From NCBI RefSeq assembly GCF_052065755.1, contig NZ_JBQHTK010000005.1, positions 1-64,000 on the forward strand: a stretch of DNA of 64,000 bases, in the 5' to 3' direction. The stretch comes from Allocoprococcus sp004560705 (GTDB taxonomy: Bacteria; Bacillota; Clostridia; Lachnospirales; Lachnospiraceae). A model generated the notes under the pieces. That model searched no databases, was not told the origin of the DNA, and saw only the letters and a program-made list of their open reading frames with translations. The translations under genes were made by a program, and so were the position numbers. Numbering within the stretch: position 1 is the stretch's first letter; each line of letters starts with the position of its first letter. Positions 16,906-25,390 of this stretch are shown here, piece by piece.

Positions 16906-17796
16906 TTGATTCAGGCAGGATTAGTATTAGAAGGCGGCGCGACGAGAGGAGTATTTACATCCGGAGCACTGGATTACCTGATGGAACAGGATCTATATTT
17001 TTCGAATGTGGTTGGTGTCTCTGCGGGTTCCTGCAATGCGGTCGATTATGTGTCAAAACAGATCGGACGAACGAAGGACTGTATGATCCACCAGGGAAAA
17101 GATTACAATTTTTACTATGGACTGAAGGGATTCGTAAAGGAGAGGAGTGTCCTGGATATGGATATGATCTTCAATAAATTTCCGAATGAACTGATACCGT
17201 TTGATTTCGATACTTTTTTCGAATCCGATATAAAATGTGAGATCGTAATAACAAATTGTGTTACAGGAAAAGCAGAATACAGGACCGAAGAAAGTGATCG
17301 TGAAAGACTGATGAAATTATGCCGGGCCAGCAGCAGTATGCCACTTGTTTGTCCGATTGTCACACTGGACGGAGTTCCATATTTAGACGGAGGTCTTGCG
17401 GACTCTGTACCGATCCTCCATATGCAGAAACAGGGGATAAAGAAGAATGTTCTGATCTTGACACGGCCGAAAGGATATCGTAAAAAGCCGGTATCTAAGG
17501 GCCTCGCACGTGTCTACAAAAAGATGTACAGCAAATATCCGGAAGTGGTACGGACCTGCATCCTCAGAGCCAAACGCTATAACCAGACGATGGAATATAT
17601 TGATAAACTGGAAGAAAAAGGAGATATTTTTGTCCTTCGGCCTCAGATGAAGCCGGTATCACGTCTTGAAAAGGATCAGGATAAACTGGCTGCTTTCTAT
17701 GAACATGGTTATACGTTGATGAGAGAAATGCTTCCTGATATGCTGGAATACCTGGGAGAAGTAATGGAAGACGGGGATCGGAAAGATGACGAATAA
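16906..17796 (+). CDS. Patatin-like phospholipase family protein
   Basis: A 296-residue lipid acyl hydrolase of the patatin family. It has the oxyanion motif GGATRG (residues 10-15), the nucleophile elbow GVSAG (Ser39) and the dyad motif DGG (Asp near 161). No signal peptide is seen, so it should be cytosolic. The start is a TTG at 16906 after GAAAGGGGCG; the protein then begins exactly where the family does. TATAAT lies at about 16882-16887. The next gene, a thioesterase, overlaps its end by 11 bases, suggesting co-translation. Confidence 0.9.
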   Translation: MIQAGLVLEGGATRGVFTSGALDYLMEQDLYFSNVVGVSAGSCNAVDYVSKQIGRTKDCMIHQGKDYNFYYGLKGFVKERSVLDMDMIFNKFPNELIPFDFDTFFESDIKCEIVITNCVTGKAEYRTEESDRERLMKLCRASSSMPLVCPIVTLDGVPYLDGGLADSVPILHMQKQGIKKNVLILTRPKGYRKKPVSKGLARVYKKMYSKYPEVVRTCILRAKRYNQTMEYIDKLEEKGDIFVLRPQMKPVSRLEKDQDKLAAFYEHGYTLMREMLPDMLEYLGEVMEDGDRKDDE

Positions 17797-18256
17797 GAAA
17801 ATCTCAGATTCTATCGTAGAAACGATCCATATTGTGCGCCCACAGCATCTGAATTCTGTAGGGAGGCTGTTCGGTGGTGTCCTGATGCAGTGGATTGACG
17901 AGGTTGCCTGCCTTGTTGCAAAGCGTCATTCTCATACCGGGGTAACCACAGCTTCTGTGGATAATCTGAATTTTATCATGAGTGCGTATCCGAACGACGT
18001 ACTGGTTCTTATTGGTAAAATAACATTTGCAGGACGGACATCCATGGAAATACGTGTAGATACTTATAGAGAAGATATTGACGGAACAAGACATCCGATC
18101 AACCGTGCATACCTTACGATCGTTGCTCTGGATAAAAATGATCAGCCAACCGAGGTCCCGGGTTTGCTCATTGAGAGTCCGTCTGAGCAAATGGAATGGG
18201 AGAGCGCGAAAAAACGCAGAGAGATGCGGATCTTTCGGCGTCAGGAAGGGTTTTAA
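17786..18256 (+). CDS. Acyl-CoA thioesterase, hotdog fold
   Basis: A 156-residue single-hotdog protein of the YciA/BACH-like acyl-CoA thioesterase family, which hydrolyses acyl-CoA to free acid and CoA. The block NSVGRLFGGVLMQWIDEVA (about residues 22-40) is the family active-site region and VDNLNFIMSAYPNDVLVL is typical of the second strand. It overlaps the patatin gene, a sensible pairing of an acyl hydrolase with a thioesterase. Both are ended by the terminator at 18268-18294. Confidence 0.9.
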   Translation: MTNKKISDSIVETIHIVRPQHLNSVGRLFGGVLMQWIDEVACLVAKRHSHTGVTTASVDNLNFIMSAYPNDVLVLIGKITFAGRTSMEIRVDTYREDIDGTRHPINRAYLTIVALDKNDQPTEVPGLLIESPSEQMEWESAKKRREMRIFRRQEGF

Positions 18257-18267
18257 TTGTCATGCAT

Positions 18268-18294
18268 AAAAAAAGGTCCACTGGACCTTTTTTT
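18268..18294. terminator. Intrinsic terminator, bidirectional
   Basis: A GGTCC/GGACC stem with a three-base loop is flanked by A7 and T7, so it works on both strands between convergent genes. Confidence 0.85.
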
Positions 18295-18589
18295 AGTGCC
18301 TTTCCGGAGGGCCCCCGTTTTTCTGCATCATCTGAATCATCTGAACCATCCGGTCGATCTGCATTCTCTCCTCTTGTGACTTTCCTTCTTTTAGGAGATC
18401 AAGTATCAATGCGATTTCCTCCTGCGTGAACCGGATGCCCTTTTTATTCGCTCCTGTTATGAGTGTCATCATCACCGGAACCAGCGCTTTCCCGCTTTTT
18501 CCCTGAGTCTGCATCACTGCAGCTTTGATCAGTTCCAGTTTCACCGGATCGAGTTTCTTCATTGCAGGATCGTTCATCCATTCGTCCAT
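18293..18589 (-). CDS. Small conserved hypothetical protein
   Basis: 98 residues, beginning MDEWMNDPAMKKLDP and rich in Met, Leu and Lys. It looks all-helical, with no membrane segment and no motif I can name. AAGGAAGGATTC precedes the ATG at 18589. The gene overlaps the end of the upstream frame by 146 bases, which is too long for normal coupling. Its last codons reach into the shared terminator. Together with its upstream partner it looks like a pair of Clostridia-specific helical proteins. Function unknown. Confidence 0.65.
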   Translation of the reverse strand: MDEWMNDPAMKKLDPVKLELIKAAVMQTQGKSGKALVPVMMTLITGANKKGIRFTQEEIALILDLLKEGKSQEERMQIDRMVQMIQMMQKNGGPPERH

Positions 18590-19010
18590 TTGAATCCTTC
18601 CTTTCTGCCTGGAACGCATTCATCATTCCCATCATATCTGCCATGTCTGACATTCCGGAAGACTGCATCATTTCTTCCATATTTACAGACTGCATCATCT
18701 GCATCATTTCCACTGCCTGTTCCATATTATCAAACATTTCACAGGCCTCCTTGGTCAGATAAGGTCTTAGATCATCCATAAGAGTATGGATATCCAGCTT
18801 TTTTTGCCGCAGCCGCCTTCTGCGGCTATCATAATAAGGAGGTTGGAAATAGTAAATGGCATTCTGTAGTTCACTGAGTTTGGCATAAATACCAGCCATA
18901 CGCTGTAAATCCGGCGGAAGATAGGGAATCATAAGCTTCATGGTCTGCAGCAACTCTGTTGTGACCATCAAGTCAAATGGTGTCATTTTAAGAGGCGGCT
19001 TTTTTTCCAT
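18444..19010 (-). CDS. Hypothetical helical protein with an odd C-terminal tail
   Basis: 188 residues. Residues 1 to about 135 look like a real helical protein with a Met-rich stretch (EMMQMMQSVNMEEMMQ). The last ~50 residues (RSCNEETRSGETG onward) are polar, low in hydrophobic residues and are simply the downstream gene read in another frame. A lost stop or a frameshift near 18580-18600 would explain this; the intended end was probably just before the downstream start. The ATG at 19010 follows GGGGAG. Function unknown. Confidence 0.6.
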   Translation of the reverse strand: MEKKPPLKMTPFDLMVTTELLQTMKLMIPYLPPDLQRMAGIYAKLSELQNAIYYFQPPYYDSRRRRLRQKKLDIHTLMDDLRPYLTKEACEMFDNMEQAVEMMQMMQSVNMEEMMQSSGMSDMADMMGMMNAFQAERKDSNGRMDERSCNEETRSGETGTDQSCSDADSGKKRESAGSGDDDTHNRSE

Positions 19011-19222
19011 ATTCACTCCCCGGATACAACGTTATCAATATATATGATAAAAAGTAGCTTTTCAGAACCTCTTAAAAAAAGATAAGCCGATTCGTCGGCG
19101 ATTTTACGAATATATGGAGAGAGATTATGTATAGTTACAATAAAATAGAAGTATTTCTTGTGAAAAGAGCATCATAGTAATTCAGCATATACTGATACTA
19201 AAGAAAGAAAGGACAGAATAAT

Positions 19223-19375
19223 ATGTATTCCAAAATCATGATTGATGGCAATTCCATTTATGAAATAGATGAAGAGTGTTTGAGGCAAAAGGAAAGAAAG
19301 AGACGAGAAAAAGAACGACAAAAAAGAGAAGAAAATCCAAAAAAGCAAAAGAATGTAAGAAACTTAACAAAATGA
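19223..19375 (+). CDS. Small highly charged hypothetical protein
   Basis: 50 residues: a short N-terminal part (MYSKIMIDGNSIYEIDEE) followed by a run of Lys, Arg and Glu that should form one long charged helix. AAAGGAC lies eight bases before the ATG and a strong terminator follows the stop by 12 bases, so the transcription unit fits this gene. No family recognised. Confidence 0.55.
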   Translation: MYSKIMIDGNSIYEIDEECLRQKERKRREKERQKREENPKKQKNVRNLTK

Positions 19376-19387
19376 GTACACGTAATA

Positions 19388-19424
19388 TAAGGGATGCCAT
19401 ATTAAGGCATCCCTTATAGTTTTA
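19388..19424. terminator. Intrinsic terminator
   Basis: A perfect 11-bp stem, TAAGGGATGCC with GGCATCCCTTA, is followed by a T-rich run. It lies between convergent small genes. Confidence 0.8.
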
Positions 19425-19431
19425 TCTTAGT

Positions 19432-19677
19432 CTAGCATCCGCAGCCACAGTCCCAGTTGTTGTTTCCGTTACAGCAGAAAAGAAGAATCAAGATGATCCA
19501 AAGACAACTGTTGTTTCCGCAGTCATCTGAACGTCCGCTTCCGAATCCGCATCCGCCGCAGCAGAAGAGAAGAATGATGATCAGAAGGCAGGAAGAGATT
19601 CCACCTCTGTTACATCCGAACGTAGAAGCTGAATTTTCGCAGCCACAGCCGCAGTTTGTTGCACTTAAGTCACTCAT
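19432..19677 (-). CDS. Cysteine/glycine-rich small protein (HCB protein 13-like)
   Basis: 81 residues with about 18 cysteines: MSDLSATNCGCGCEN at the start, two very hydrophobic stretches (SSCLLIIILLFCCGG and SCLWIILILLFCCNG) and a CGCGC end. This layout matches proteins that databases label chorion class high-cysteine HCB protein 13 in Clostridia. Their role is not established; a spore-coat or envelope role is only a guess. GGAGG precedes ATG 19677, preferred over the in-frame upstream start at 19692. Confidence 0.75.
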   Translation of the reverse strand: MSDLSATNCGCGCENSASTFGCNRGGISSCLLIIILLFCCGGCGFGSGRSDDCGNNSCLWIILILLFCCNGNNNWDCGCGC

Positions 19678-19813
19678 GTTTATACCCTCCAACAGGTTTA
19701 TTTACACTTTATCATATGTATCAAGGCTTGCCAGTGTTTCGAAGAAAACAAACATTTTTTGACGTGTTTGAATATTCTATATTAAAGAAAGAATGACTCG
19801 AGGAAATCGATGT

Positions 19814-20725
19814 ATGTATAACCTGAAAAGAAATGTACATTACTGGTGTCAGGATACAATTTCAGGAAACCTGACCGGGAAAGGGATCAATATCGCAATC
19901 CTGGATACCGGTATTGCACCTCATCCTGACCTGAAGGATCATATGATTGCCTGGAAAGATATGGTTCATAATAGAGAAAAGCCGTACGATGATAATGGAC
20001 ACGGCACACATGTATCCGGAATCCTGTCCGGAGATGGGCGGAGCAGCCGGAAGACCATATCGGGAATCGCGCCGGAATCCGGAATCATGGCAGTGAAAGT
20101 GTTGAACAGTAAAGGAGACGGAAGAATCGCTCATGTGATTGGAGGTATCCAATATATCTTAAGAGAACGAAACCGGTATCGAATAAGGATCGTCAACATT
20201 TCCATCGGAACAGCACCGCATCCGGGAAATGCAGATGAAGCAGAACTAGTGTCCTGGGTAGATCGGTTATGGGACGCAGGATTGGTTGTTGTCACCGCAG
20301 CCGGAAATCTGGGGCCGGACACCTGCAGCATCACCCTTCCCGGAATCAGCCGCAAAGTAATTACGGTTGGTTCTTGCCTGGGACAGTCATTTTCTAATGA
20401 AGTTCCTCAGCAGGCTCTCCTTTATTCCGGCTGTGGACCAACCGAAGAATGTGTCAAAAAACCGGATATCACAGCACCCGGAAACGGGATCTATTCCTGC
20501 AATTACCGCTATCCGGTGTACAGTCGAATGCCTTATCTCAAAAAAAGCGGTACTTCCATGGCAACTCCGGTTGTTTCCGGAAGTGTTGCGCTTCTTCTGG
20601 AAAAATATCCGGACATGAAGAACACTGAAGTGAAATTGCGTCTTTGGGACAGCTGTGATGATCTGGGACTTCCGGAAAACAGACAAGGACACGGGCAGAT
20701 CAATATAACCAAATTACTTACGTAA
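19814..20725 (+). CDS. Subtilisin-like serine protease (S8 family), no signal peptide
   Basis: A 303-residue S8 peptidase with an intact catalytic triad: Asp31 in ILDTGIAPHPD, His63 in GHGTHVSG and Ser248 in GTSMATP. It lacks a signal peptide and a propeptide, so it resembles small intracellular subtilases. Two starts are possible. 19814 is preferred because GAGGA lies nine bases upstream; ATG 19793 has only a weak AAAGAAAG. It is a single gene ahead of the ylxM promoter. The substrate is unknown. Confidence 0.9.
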   Translation: MYNLKRNVHYWCQDTISGNLTGKGINIAILDTGIAPHPDLKDHMIAWKDMVHNREKPYDDNGHGTHVSGILSGDGRSSRKTISGIAPESGIMAVKVLNSKGDGRIAHVIGGIQYILRERNRYRIRIVNISIGTAPHPGNADEAELVSWVDRLWDAGLVVVTAAGNLGPDTCSITLPGISRKVITVGSCLGQSFSNEVPQQALLYSGCGPTEECVKKPDITAPGNGIYSCNYRYPVYSRMPYLKKSGTSMATPVVSGSVALLLEKYPDMKNTEVKLRLWDSCDDLGLPENRQGHGQINITKLLT

Positions 20726-20754
20726 AAAAATTTTAGATTGTCAAGAAAAAACAC

Positions 20755-20783
20755 TTGACACCAAAACGGAAATATTATATGAT
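20755..20783 (+). promoter_or_regulatory. Promoter of the ylxM-ffh operon
   Basis: TTGACA, 17 bases, TATGAT: almost perfect consensus, ending 17 bases before the ylxM start. Confidence 0.85.
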
Positions 20784-20800
20784 ATCCGAGGTGATAAGTG

Positions 20801-21145
20801 ATGGATGAAATTCTGAAGCAAACATTATTATATGATTTTTACGGTGAACTTCTGACGGATCACCAAAAGGAGATCTATGAACAGGTTGTTCTGGAAGATT
20901 ATTCGCTGAGTGAGATTGCGAAGGATGCAGGGATCAGCCGCCAGGGTGTGCATGATATGATCAAGCGTTGTAACAAGACACTGGAAGGTTATGAAGAAAA
21001 GCTGCATCTTGTGGAGAAGTTCATGTTTATCAAACAGAAAGTTCATGAGATCAATTTATTACTGGAAGATTACGAGGATCAGAATGAGGCTGAACTGATA
21101 CAGAAAGTCAGAAAGCTCTCAGGCGAGATTATAGAGGAGTTATGA
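20801..21145 (+). CDS. ylxM: YlxM/p13-like DNA-binding protein
   Basis: 114 residues, with a sigma-70 region-4-like helix-turn-helix (YSLSEIAKDAGISRQGVHDMI, about 36-56) and a coiled C-terminal half. It belongs to the UPF0122 family, whose gene almost always precedes ffh; a role in signal recognition particle biogenesis has been proposed for the family. Start: the ATG at 20801 after GAGGTGAT, rather than the GTG one codon upstream. One base separates its stop from the ffh start. Confidence 0.93.
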   Translation: MDEILKQTLLYDFYGELLTDHQKEIYEQVVLEDYSLSEIAKDAGISRQGVHDMIKRCNKTLEGYEEKLHLVEKFMFIKQKVHEINLLLEDYEDQNEAELIQKVRKLSGEIIEEL

Positions 21146-21146
21146 T

Positions 21147-22508
21147 ATGGCATTTGACAGCTTAACTGAAAAACTTCAAAATGTATTCAAGAACCTGAGA
21201 AGCAAAGGTCGTCTTACGGAAGACGATGTCAAGACCGCACTCAGAGAAGTGAAGATGGCGCTCCTTGAGGCGGATGTGAATTTCAAAGTGGTAAAGAAAT
21301 TCGTGAAAGATGTTCAGGAACGTGCAGTAGGACAGGACGTGATGAATGGCCTGAACCCGGGGCAGATGGTGATCAAGATCGTAAATGAAGAACTGGTAAA
21401 TCTGATGGGATCCGAGACAACCGAGATCAAGCTCCAGCCGGGCAGCGCGAAGACAGTCATTATGATGGCAGGTCTTCAGGGTGCTGGTAAGACGACAACG
21501 GCGGCAAAGCTCGCCGGTAAGTTCAAACTCAAGGGCAAGAAACCACTTCTGGTCGCATGCGATGTTTATCGTCCTGCTGCGATCAAGCAGCTACAGATCA
21601 ACGGGGAAAAGCAAGGCGTGGAAGTTTTTTCCATGGGCGAGAATCAGAAACCTGCGAACATTGCCAAGGCTGCGTTGGAACATGCAGCGAAGAACGGCAA
21701 CAATCTGATCATTCTGGATACAGCCGGACGTCTTCATGTAGACGAAGATATGATGGCGGAGCTTCAGGAGATCAAGAAAACCGTGGAAGTGCATCAGAGT
21801 ATTCTGGTTGTGGATGCGATGACCGGTCAGGATGCCGTCAATGTAGCGGATCAGTTCAATAAACAGATCGGGATCGACGGTGTGATCGTTACGAAGCTCG
21901 ACGGTGATACCCGTGGCGGTGCGGCGCTTTCTATTAAAGCCGTGACCGGATGTCCGATTCTCTATGTCGGCATGGGTGAGAAACTTTCAGATCTGGAACA
22001 GTTTTACCCGGATCGAATGGCATCACGTATACTCGGTATGGGCGATGTGCTAAGCCTGATTGAAAAGGCAGGTCAGGAAATCGATGAAGACCAGGCCAAG
22101 AAGATGACCGAGAAGCTCAAGAAGGCACAGTTCGATTTTGATGATTATCTGGAAAGTATGAAACAGATGCGTAAGATGGGCGGTTTCGGAAATGTAATGA
22201 GCATGCTTCCGGGACTGGGAGCGATGGGCGGCAAAGGAAAGATGCCGGATATCGATTCCGACGAAGCGGAGCGTAAAATGGCCCGTGTGGAGGCAATCAT
22301 TTACTCTATGACTCCTGCGGAGAGAAGCAACCCGGATCTTTTGAATCCTTCCAGAAAGCGAAGAATTGCAGCCGGAGCAGGTGTGGACATTGCCGAAGTA
22401 AATCGCACAGTCAAGCAGTTTGACCAGATGCGCAAAATGATGAAACAGTTCCCGGGAATGATGGGAGGAAAAGGCGGAAAACGAGGCAAATTCAGAATGC
22501 CGTTCTAG
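21147..22508 (+). CDS. ffh: Signal recognition particle protein Ffh
   Basis: A 453-residue SRP54-type GTPase. It has the N domain (1-90), the G domain with GLQGAGKTTTAAKLA (about 106-120), DTAGRLH (about 191) and TKLDGDTRGG (about 248), and a Met-rich M domain at the C-terminus that binds SRP RNA and signal sequences (KQMRKMGGFGNV, MKQFPGMMGGKGG). With SRP RNA and FtsY it delivers nascent membrane proteins to the Sec translocon. The SRP RNA gene is not in the window. It is coupled to ylxM and followed by rpsP. Confidence 0.98.
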   Translation: MAFDSLTEKLQNVFKNLRSKGRLTEDDVKTALREVKMALLEADVNFKVVKKFVKDVQERAVGQDVMNGLNPGQMVIKIVNEELVNLMGSETTEIKLQPGSAKTVIMMAGLQGAGKTTTAAKLAGKFKLKGKKPLLVACDVYRPAAIKQLQINGEKQGVEVFSMGENQKPANIAKAALEHAAKNGNNLIILDTAGRLHVDEDMMAELQEIKKTVEVHQSILVVDAMTGQDAVNVADQFNKQIGIDGVIVTKLDGDTRGGAALSIKAVTGCPILYVGMGEKLSDLEQFYPDRMASRILGMGDVLSLIEKAGQEIDEDQAKKMTEKLKKAQFDFDDYLESMKQMRKMGGFGNVMSMLPGLGAMGGKGKMPDIDSDEAERKMARVEAIIYSMTPAERSNPDLLNPSRKRRIAAGAGVDIAEVNRTVKQFDQMRKMMKQFPGMMGGKGGKRGKFRMPF

Positions 22509-22583
22509 CCGTTATCAGAAGATATATACGCCTTGTGCGTTTATATACACAATATTAGAAAATAATTCAGGAGGTGACATAAA

Positions 22584-22829
22584 ATGGCAGTAAAAATCAG
22601 ATTAAAAAGAATGGGACAGAAGAAGGCTCCTTTCTATAGAATCGTTGTAGCTGATGCAAGATCTCCAAGAGACGGAAAGTTCATCGAAGAAATCGGAACT
22701 TATGATCCGAATCAGGATCCGAGCGTATTCAAGGTAGATGAAGAAGCAGCTAAGAAATGGTTAAACAACGGTGCTCAGCCTACAGAAGTAGTTGGAAAGA
22801 TTTTTAAAGCAGCAGGTATTGAGAAATAG
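22584..22829 (+). CDS. rpsP: Ribosomal protein S16
   Basis: 81 residues: the complete bS16 family (MAVKIRLKRMGQKKAPFYRI start). It is a 30S assembly protein that binds 16S rRNA. AGGAGGTGACATAAA precedes the ATG. The 75-base gap after ffh contains an imperfect AT-rich hairpin that might modulate expression of ribosomal genes separately from ffh. Confidence 0.98.
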   Translation: MAVKIRLKRMGQKKAPFYRIVVADARSPRDGKFIEEIGTYDPNQDPSVFKVDEEAAKKWLNNGAQPTEVVGKIFKAAGIEK

Positions 22830-22852
22830 GCTGCTTCGCGGAGGTGCGAGTG

Positions 22853-23083
22853 ATGAAAAATTTAGTAGAAGTAATTACGAAAGCACTTGTGGACAATCCG
22901 GAAGGCGTTGTAGTTACCGAGAAACAGGAAGGCAAGACAACCGTTATCGAAGTGCATGTATCCGACAATGATATGGGCAAGGTAATCGGTAAGCAAGGCC
23001 GTATTGCAAAAGCAATCCGTTCCGTTGTTAAAGCAGCTGCGGCAAAAGAAGACAAAAAAGTTGTAGTTGAAATTATGCAATAA
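22853..23083 (+). CDS. khpA: KH-domain RNA-binding protein KhpA (YlqC)
   Basis: 76 residues, a single KH domain with the GKQG loop (about residues 46-49) that contacts single-stranded RNA. In Firmicutes KhpA pairs with KhpB/Jag to affect cell length and mRNA fate. GCGGAGGTGCGAG precedes ATG 22853. It lies between rpsP and rimM, the conserved position. A hairpin with T-run (23100-23130) follows. Confidence 0.93.
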   Translation: MKNLVEVITKALVDNPEGVVVTEKQEGKTTVIEVHVSDNDMGKVIGKQGRIAKAIRSVVKAAAAKEDKKVVVEIMQ

Positions 23084-23099
23084 TAACCGTAAGAAAATG

Positions 23100-23130
23100 A
23101 ACGCAGGTAAGGTTTTATCTGCGTTTTCTT
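23100..23130 (+). terminator. Weak intercistronic terminator
   Basis: AACGCAG/CTGCGTT with a 12-base loop followed by TTTTCTTTT. It may reduce read-through from rpsP-khpA into rimM-trmD. Confidence 0.55.
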
Positions 23131-23163
23131 TTCGTAATCAACATGAAAGCAAGGGAGAAAACG

Positions 23164-23679
23164 ATGCAGCAAAATGAATATTTACAAGTAGGCGTCATCA
23201 CCTCGACCCATGGTATACGCGGAGAAGTAAAGGTGTTTCCGACAACCGACGATCCGTCACGCTTTGAAGACTTGAAAGAAGTCGTTCTGGATACCGGTAA
23301 AGAATACCGGAAACTCGCAATCGAAGGTGTAAAATATTTCAAACAATTCGTAATCCTTAAATTTAAAGGAATCGATAATATAAATGATATAGAAAAATAT
23401 CGAAAGATGCCCCTTCTGGTGTCAAGAGAAGACGCTGTAGAACTGGAAGATGACGAATACTTTATGGCTGATATTCTGGAAATGGATGTATATACAGATG
23501 GGGGAGAATTATTCGGAACGCTCACAGATATCCTGGAGACGGGCGCCAATGATGTGTATGTGATCGACACCAAAGAACACGGAGAAGTGCTGATCCCTGC
23601 GATTAAAGACTGCATTCTGGATGTGAATACCGAAGAAAATAAAATGACGATTCATCTGATGGACGGATTGATTTCATAG
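23164..23679 (+). CDS. rimM: Ribosome maturation factor RimM
   Basis: 171 residues: an N-terminal RimM beta barrel (VGVITSTHGIRGEVKVFPTTD near the start) and a C-terminal PRC-barrel (DVYVIDTKEHGEVLIPAIKD). It binds S19 and helps mature the 30S head. The start at 23164 follows AAGGGAG; an in-frame ATG at 23143 is not preceded by a site. It is 16 bases ahead of trmD. Confidence 0.97.
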   Translation: MQQNEYLQVGVITSTHGIRGEVKVFPTTDDPSRFEDLKEVVLDTGKEYRKLAIEGVKYFKQFVILKFKGIDNINDIEKYRKMPLLVSREDAVELEDDEYFMADILEMDVYTDGGELFGTLTDILETGANDVYVIDTKEHGEVLIPAIKDCILDVNTEENKMTIHLMDGLIS

Positions 23680-23695
23680 GACAGGAGAAAAACGT

Positions 23696-24454
23696 ATGAG
23701 ATTTCACATTATGACTTTATTTCCGGATATGGTATTAAATGGTCTAAATACGAGCATCATCGGACGTGCAACCGAGAAAGGAATTCTCCAGATTGAAGCC
23801 TGGAATATCCGGGATTATGCGTTTAACAAACACAACAGTGTCGATGATTATCCTTACGGTGGCGGTGCGGGAATGTTGATGCAGGCAGAACCGGTTTTTC
23901 AGACTTATAAGGCAATCTGCGGTGAAATCGGGGCTTCCGATGACAAGAAACCGCGCGTTGTCTATCTATCACCCCAGGGCAGACCGTTCAACCAGTCCAT
24001 GGCAGAAGAATTTTCCAAAGAGGAAGAACTGATCCTTCTCTGTGGCCATTATGAAGGAATTGATGAACGAGTTCTGGAAGAGATCGTAACAGATTATGTA
24101 TCGGCAGGCGATTATGTTCTGACCGGAGGCGAGCTCCCCGCTATGATGATGGTGGATGCCATATCCAGACTGATTCCGGGAGTCCTTCACAATGATGTGT
24201 CAGCAGAATTTGAAAGCTTTCAGGATCATCTCCTGGAATATCCGCAGTATTCCAGACCGGAAGTATGGCACGACAAGCAGGTACCTCCGATCCTCCTTTC
24301 CGGTCATCATGCAAACGTAGAAAAATGGCGCAGAGAACAATCCGTAATCCGGACTGCCAAATGGAGACCGGATCTTCTGAAACATGCACTCTTAACAGAA
24401 GATGAGTGGAAAATTGCCAGAGAAATACGTGATAAAAAGAAAATAAACGAATAA
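23696..24454 (+). CDS. trmD: tRNA (guanine-37-N1)-methyltransferase TrmD
   Basis: 252 residues. A SPOUT-class trefoil-knot methyltransferase that forms m1G37 in tRNAs read by CNN codons and so guards against frameshifting. Knot landmarks: LLCGHYEGIDERV and DYVLTGGELPAM. The start MRFHIMTLFPDMV is canonical, with an ACAGGAG site. It ends the rpsP-khpA-rimM-trmD unit; a new promoter follows at 24464. Confidence 0.98.
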   Translation: MRFHIMTLFPDMVLNGLNTSIIGRATEKGILQIEAWNIRDYAFNKHNSVDDYPYGGGAGMLMQAEPVFQTYKAICGEIGASDDKKPRVVYLSPQGRPFNQSMAEEFSKEEELILLCGHYEGIDERVLEEIVTDYVSAGDYVLTGGELPAMMMVDAISRLIPGVLHNDVSAEFESFQDHLLEYPQYSRPEVWHDKQVPPILLSGHHANVEKWRREQSVIRTAKWRPDLLKHALLTEDEWKIAREIRDKKKINE

Positions 24455-24463
24455 ATAATCTAC

Positions 24464-24493
24464 TTGGCTGTAAACAGTGTCATATGGTATAAT
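24464..24493 (+). promoter_or_regulatory. Promoter of the sirtuin gene
   Basis: TTGGCT, 18 bases, TATAAT, starting ten bases after the trmD stop. Confidence 0.65.
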
Positions 24494-24536
24494 ATTTTCA
24501 GGTATAATTCTTTGTGTCTGGAAAGGGGGACTCTAT

Positions 24537-25262
24537 ATGATGGAACAGAAAATAGAGAGTCTGAAACGTGCATTAAAAGAAAGTAAATACACGGTAGCAC
24601 TCTGTGGTTCCGGTATTCTGGAAGAGGAAGGGTACATGATGCTCAAAAAACCGGAGAGAGCTTATGATATCGAAACCCGATATGGTGTGTCACCGGAATA
24701 CATTTTTTCTGATGGGTATTACAGCACAAGACCTGATAAATTTTTTGAATTTTACAGGAATGAAGTGCTCCTGGATATTGAGCCGGGAGATTCTCCGAGA
24801 AAACTGGCAGAACTTGAAAGAGCCGGAATGATCGACTGTATTGTAACGAGCAATATTTACAACCTGTCAGGGCGTGCAGGATGCAGAAATGTCGTCAATC
24901 TGCACGGAAATATTTACGATAACAAATGCCCGCACTGCGGAAGAAGTTATTCGGTCGATTATATAAAAAATACCGTCAAAGTTCCTCGATGTGAGAGCTG
25001 TGGATCTGTGATCCGGCCCATGGTATCGCTTTTCGGAGATATGCTGGACGGACAATTGATTGCCAGAACAGCTACAGAGCTTGAAAAGGCAGATGTTCTT
25101 CTGATTCTTGGAACTACACTGGATTCTGAAGTATTTCATAATTATGTAAAATACTTTGACGGAAGCCGACTTATCGTCGTTCATAAGGAACCACATCTGA
25201 AAGACAGATACGCAGACCTGGTTATTTGTGATGACCCGAAAAATGTGTTGAATGCACTATGA
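24537..25262 (+). CDS. SIR2-family NAD-dependent protein deacylase, divergent
   Basis: 241 residues. Sirtuin landmarks are the catalytic His in VNLHGN, zinc cysteines CPHC and CESC (about 140 and 160), RPMVSLFGD and a final nucleotide-binding LILGTTLDSEV. Several NAD-site positions differ from the classic pattern: GSGIL in place of GAGIS, and SNIYNL in place of QNID. It could be a deacylase with altered preference or another NAD-dependent enzyme. AAAGGGGGA precedes ATG 24537. It sits alone, with its own promoter, between trmD and rplS, which are usually adjacent. Confidence 0.88.
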   Translation: MMEQKIESLKRALKESKYTVALCGSGILEEEGYMMLKKPERAYDIETRYGVSPEYIFSDGYYSTRPDKFFEFYRNEVLLDIEPGDSPRKLAELERAGMIDCIVTSNIYNLSGRAGCRNVVNLHGNIYDNKCPHCGRSYSVDYIKNTVKVPRCESCGSVIRPMVSLFGDMLDGQLIARTATELEKADVLLILGTTLDSEVFHNYVKYFDGSRLIVVHKEPHLKDRYADLVICDDPKNVLNAL

Positions 25263-25277
25263 TTTCACAAAAAACCC

Positions 25278-25306
25278 TTGCATCCTTTGCTGTGTTGTGG
25301 TAAAAT
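25278..25306 (+). promoter_or_regulatory. rplS promoter
   Basis: TTGCAT, 17 bases, TAAAAT. The ~80-base leader before rplS could fold and may hold an L19 autoregulatory site, but I cannot show it. Confidence 0.7.
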
Positions 25307-25390
25307 GTAGCATGTTGTGAGAAGAAAGAGATGGTCCTCTGGTACGAATTACGTATTTATGAACGTCAAAATATGAAGGAGGTCACACAC

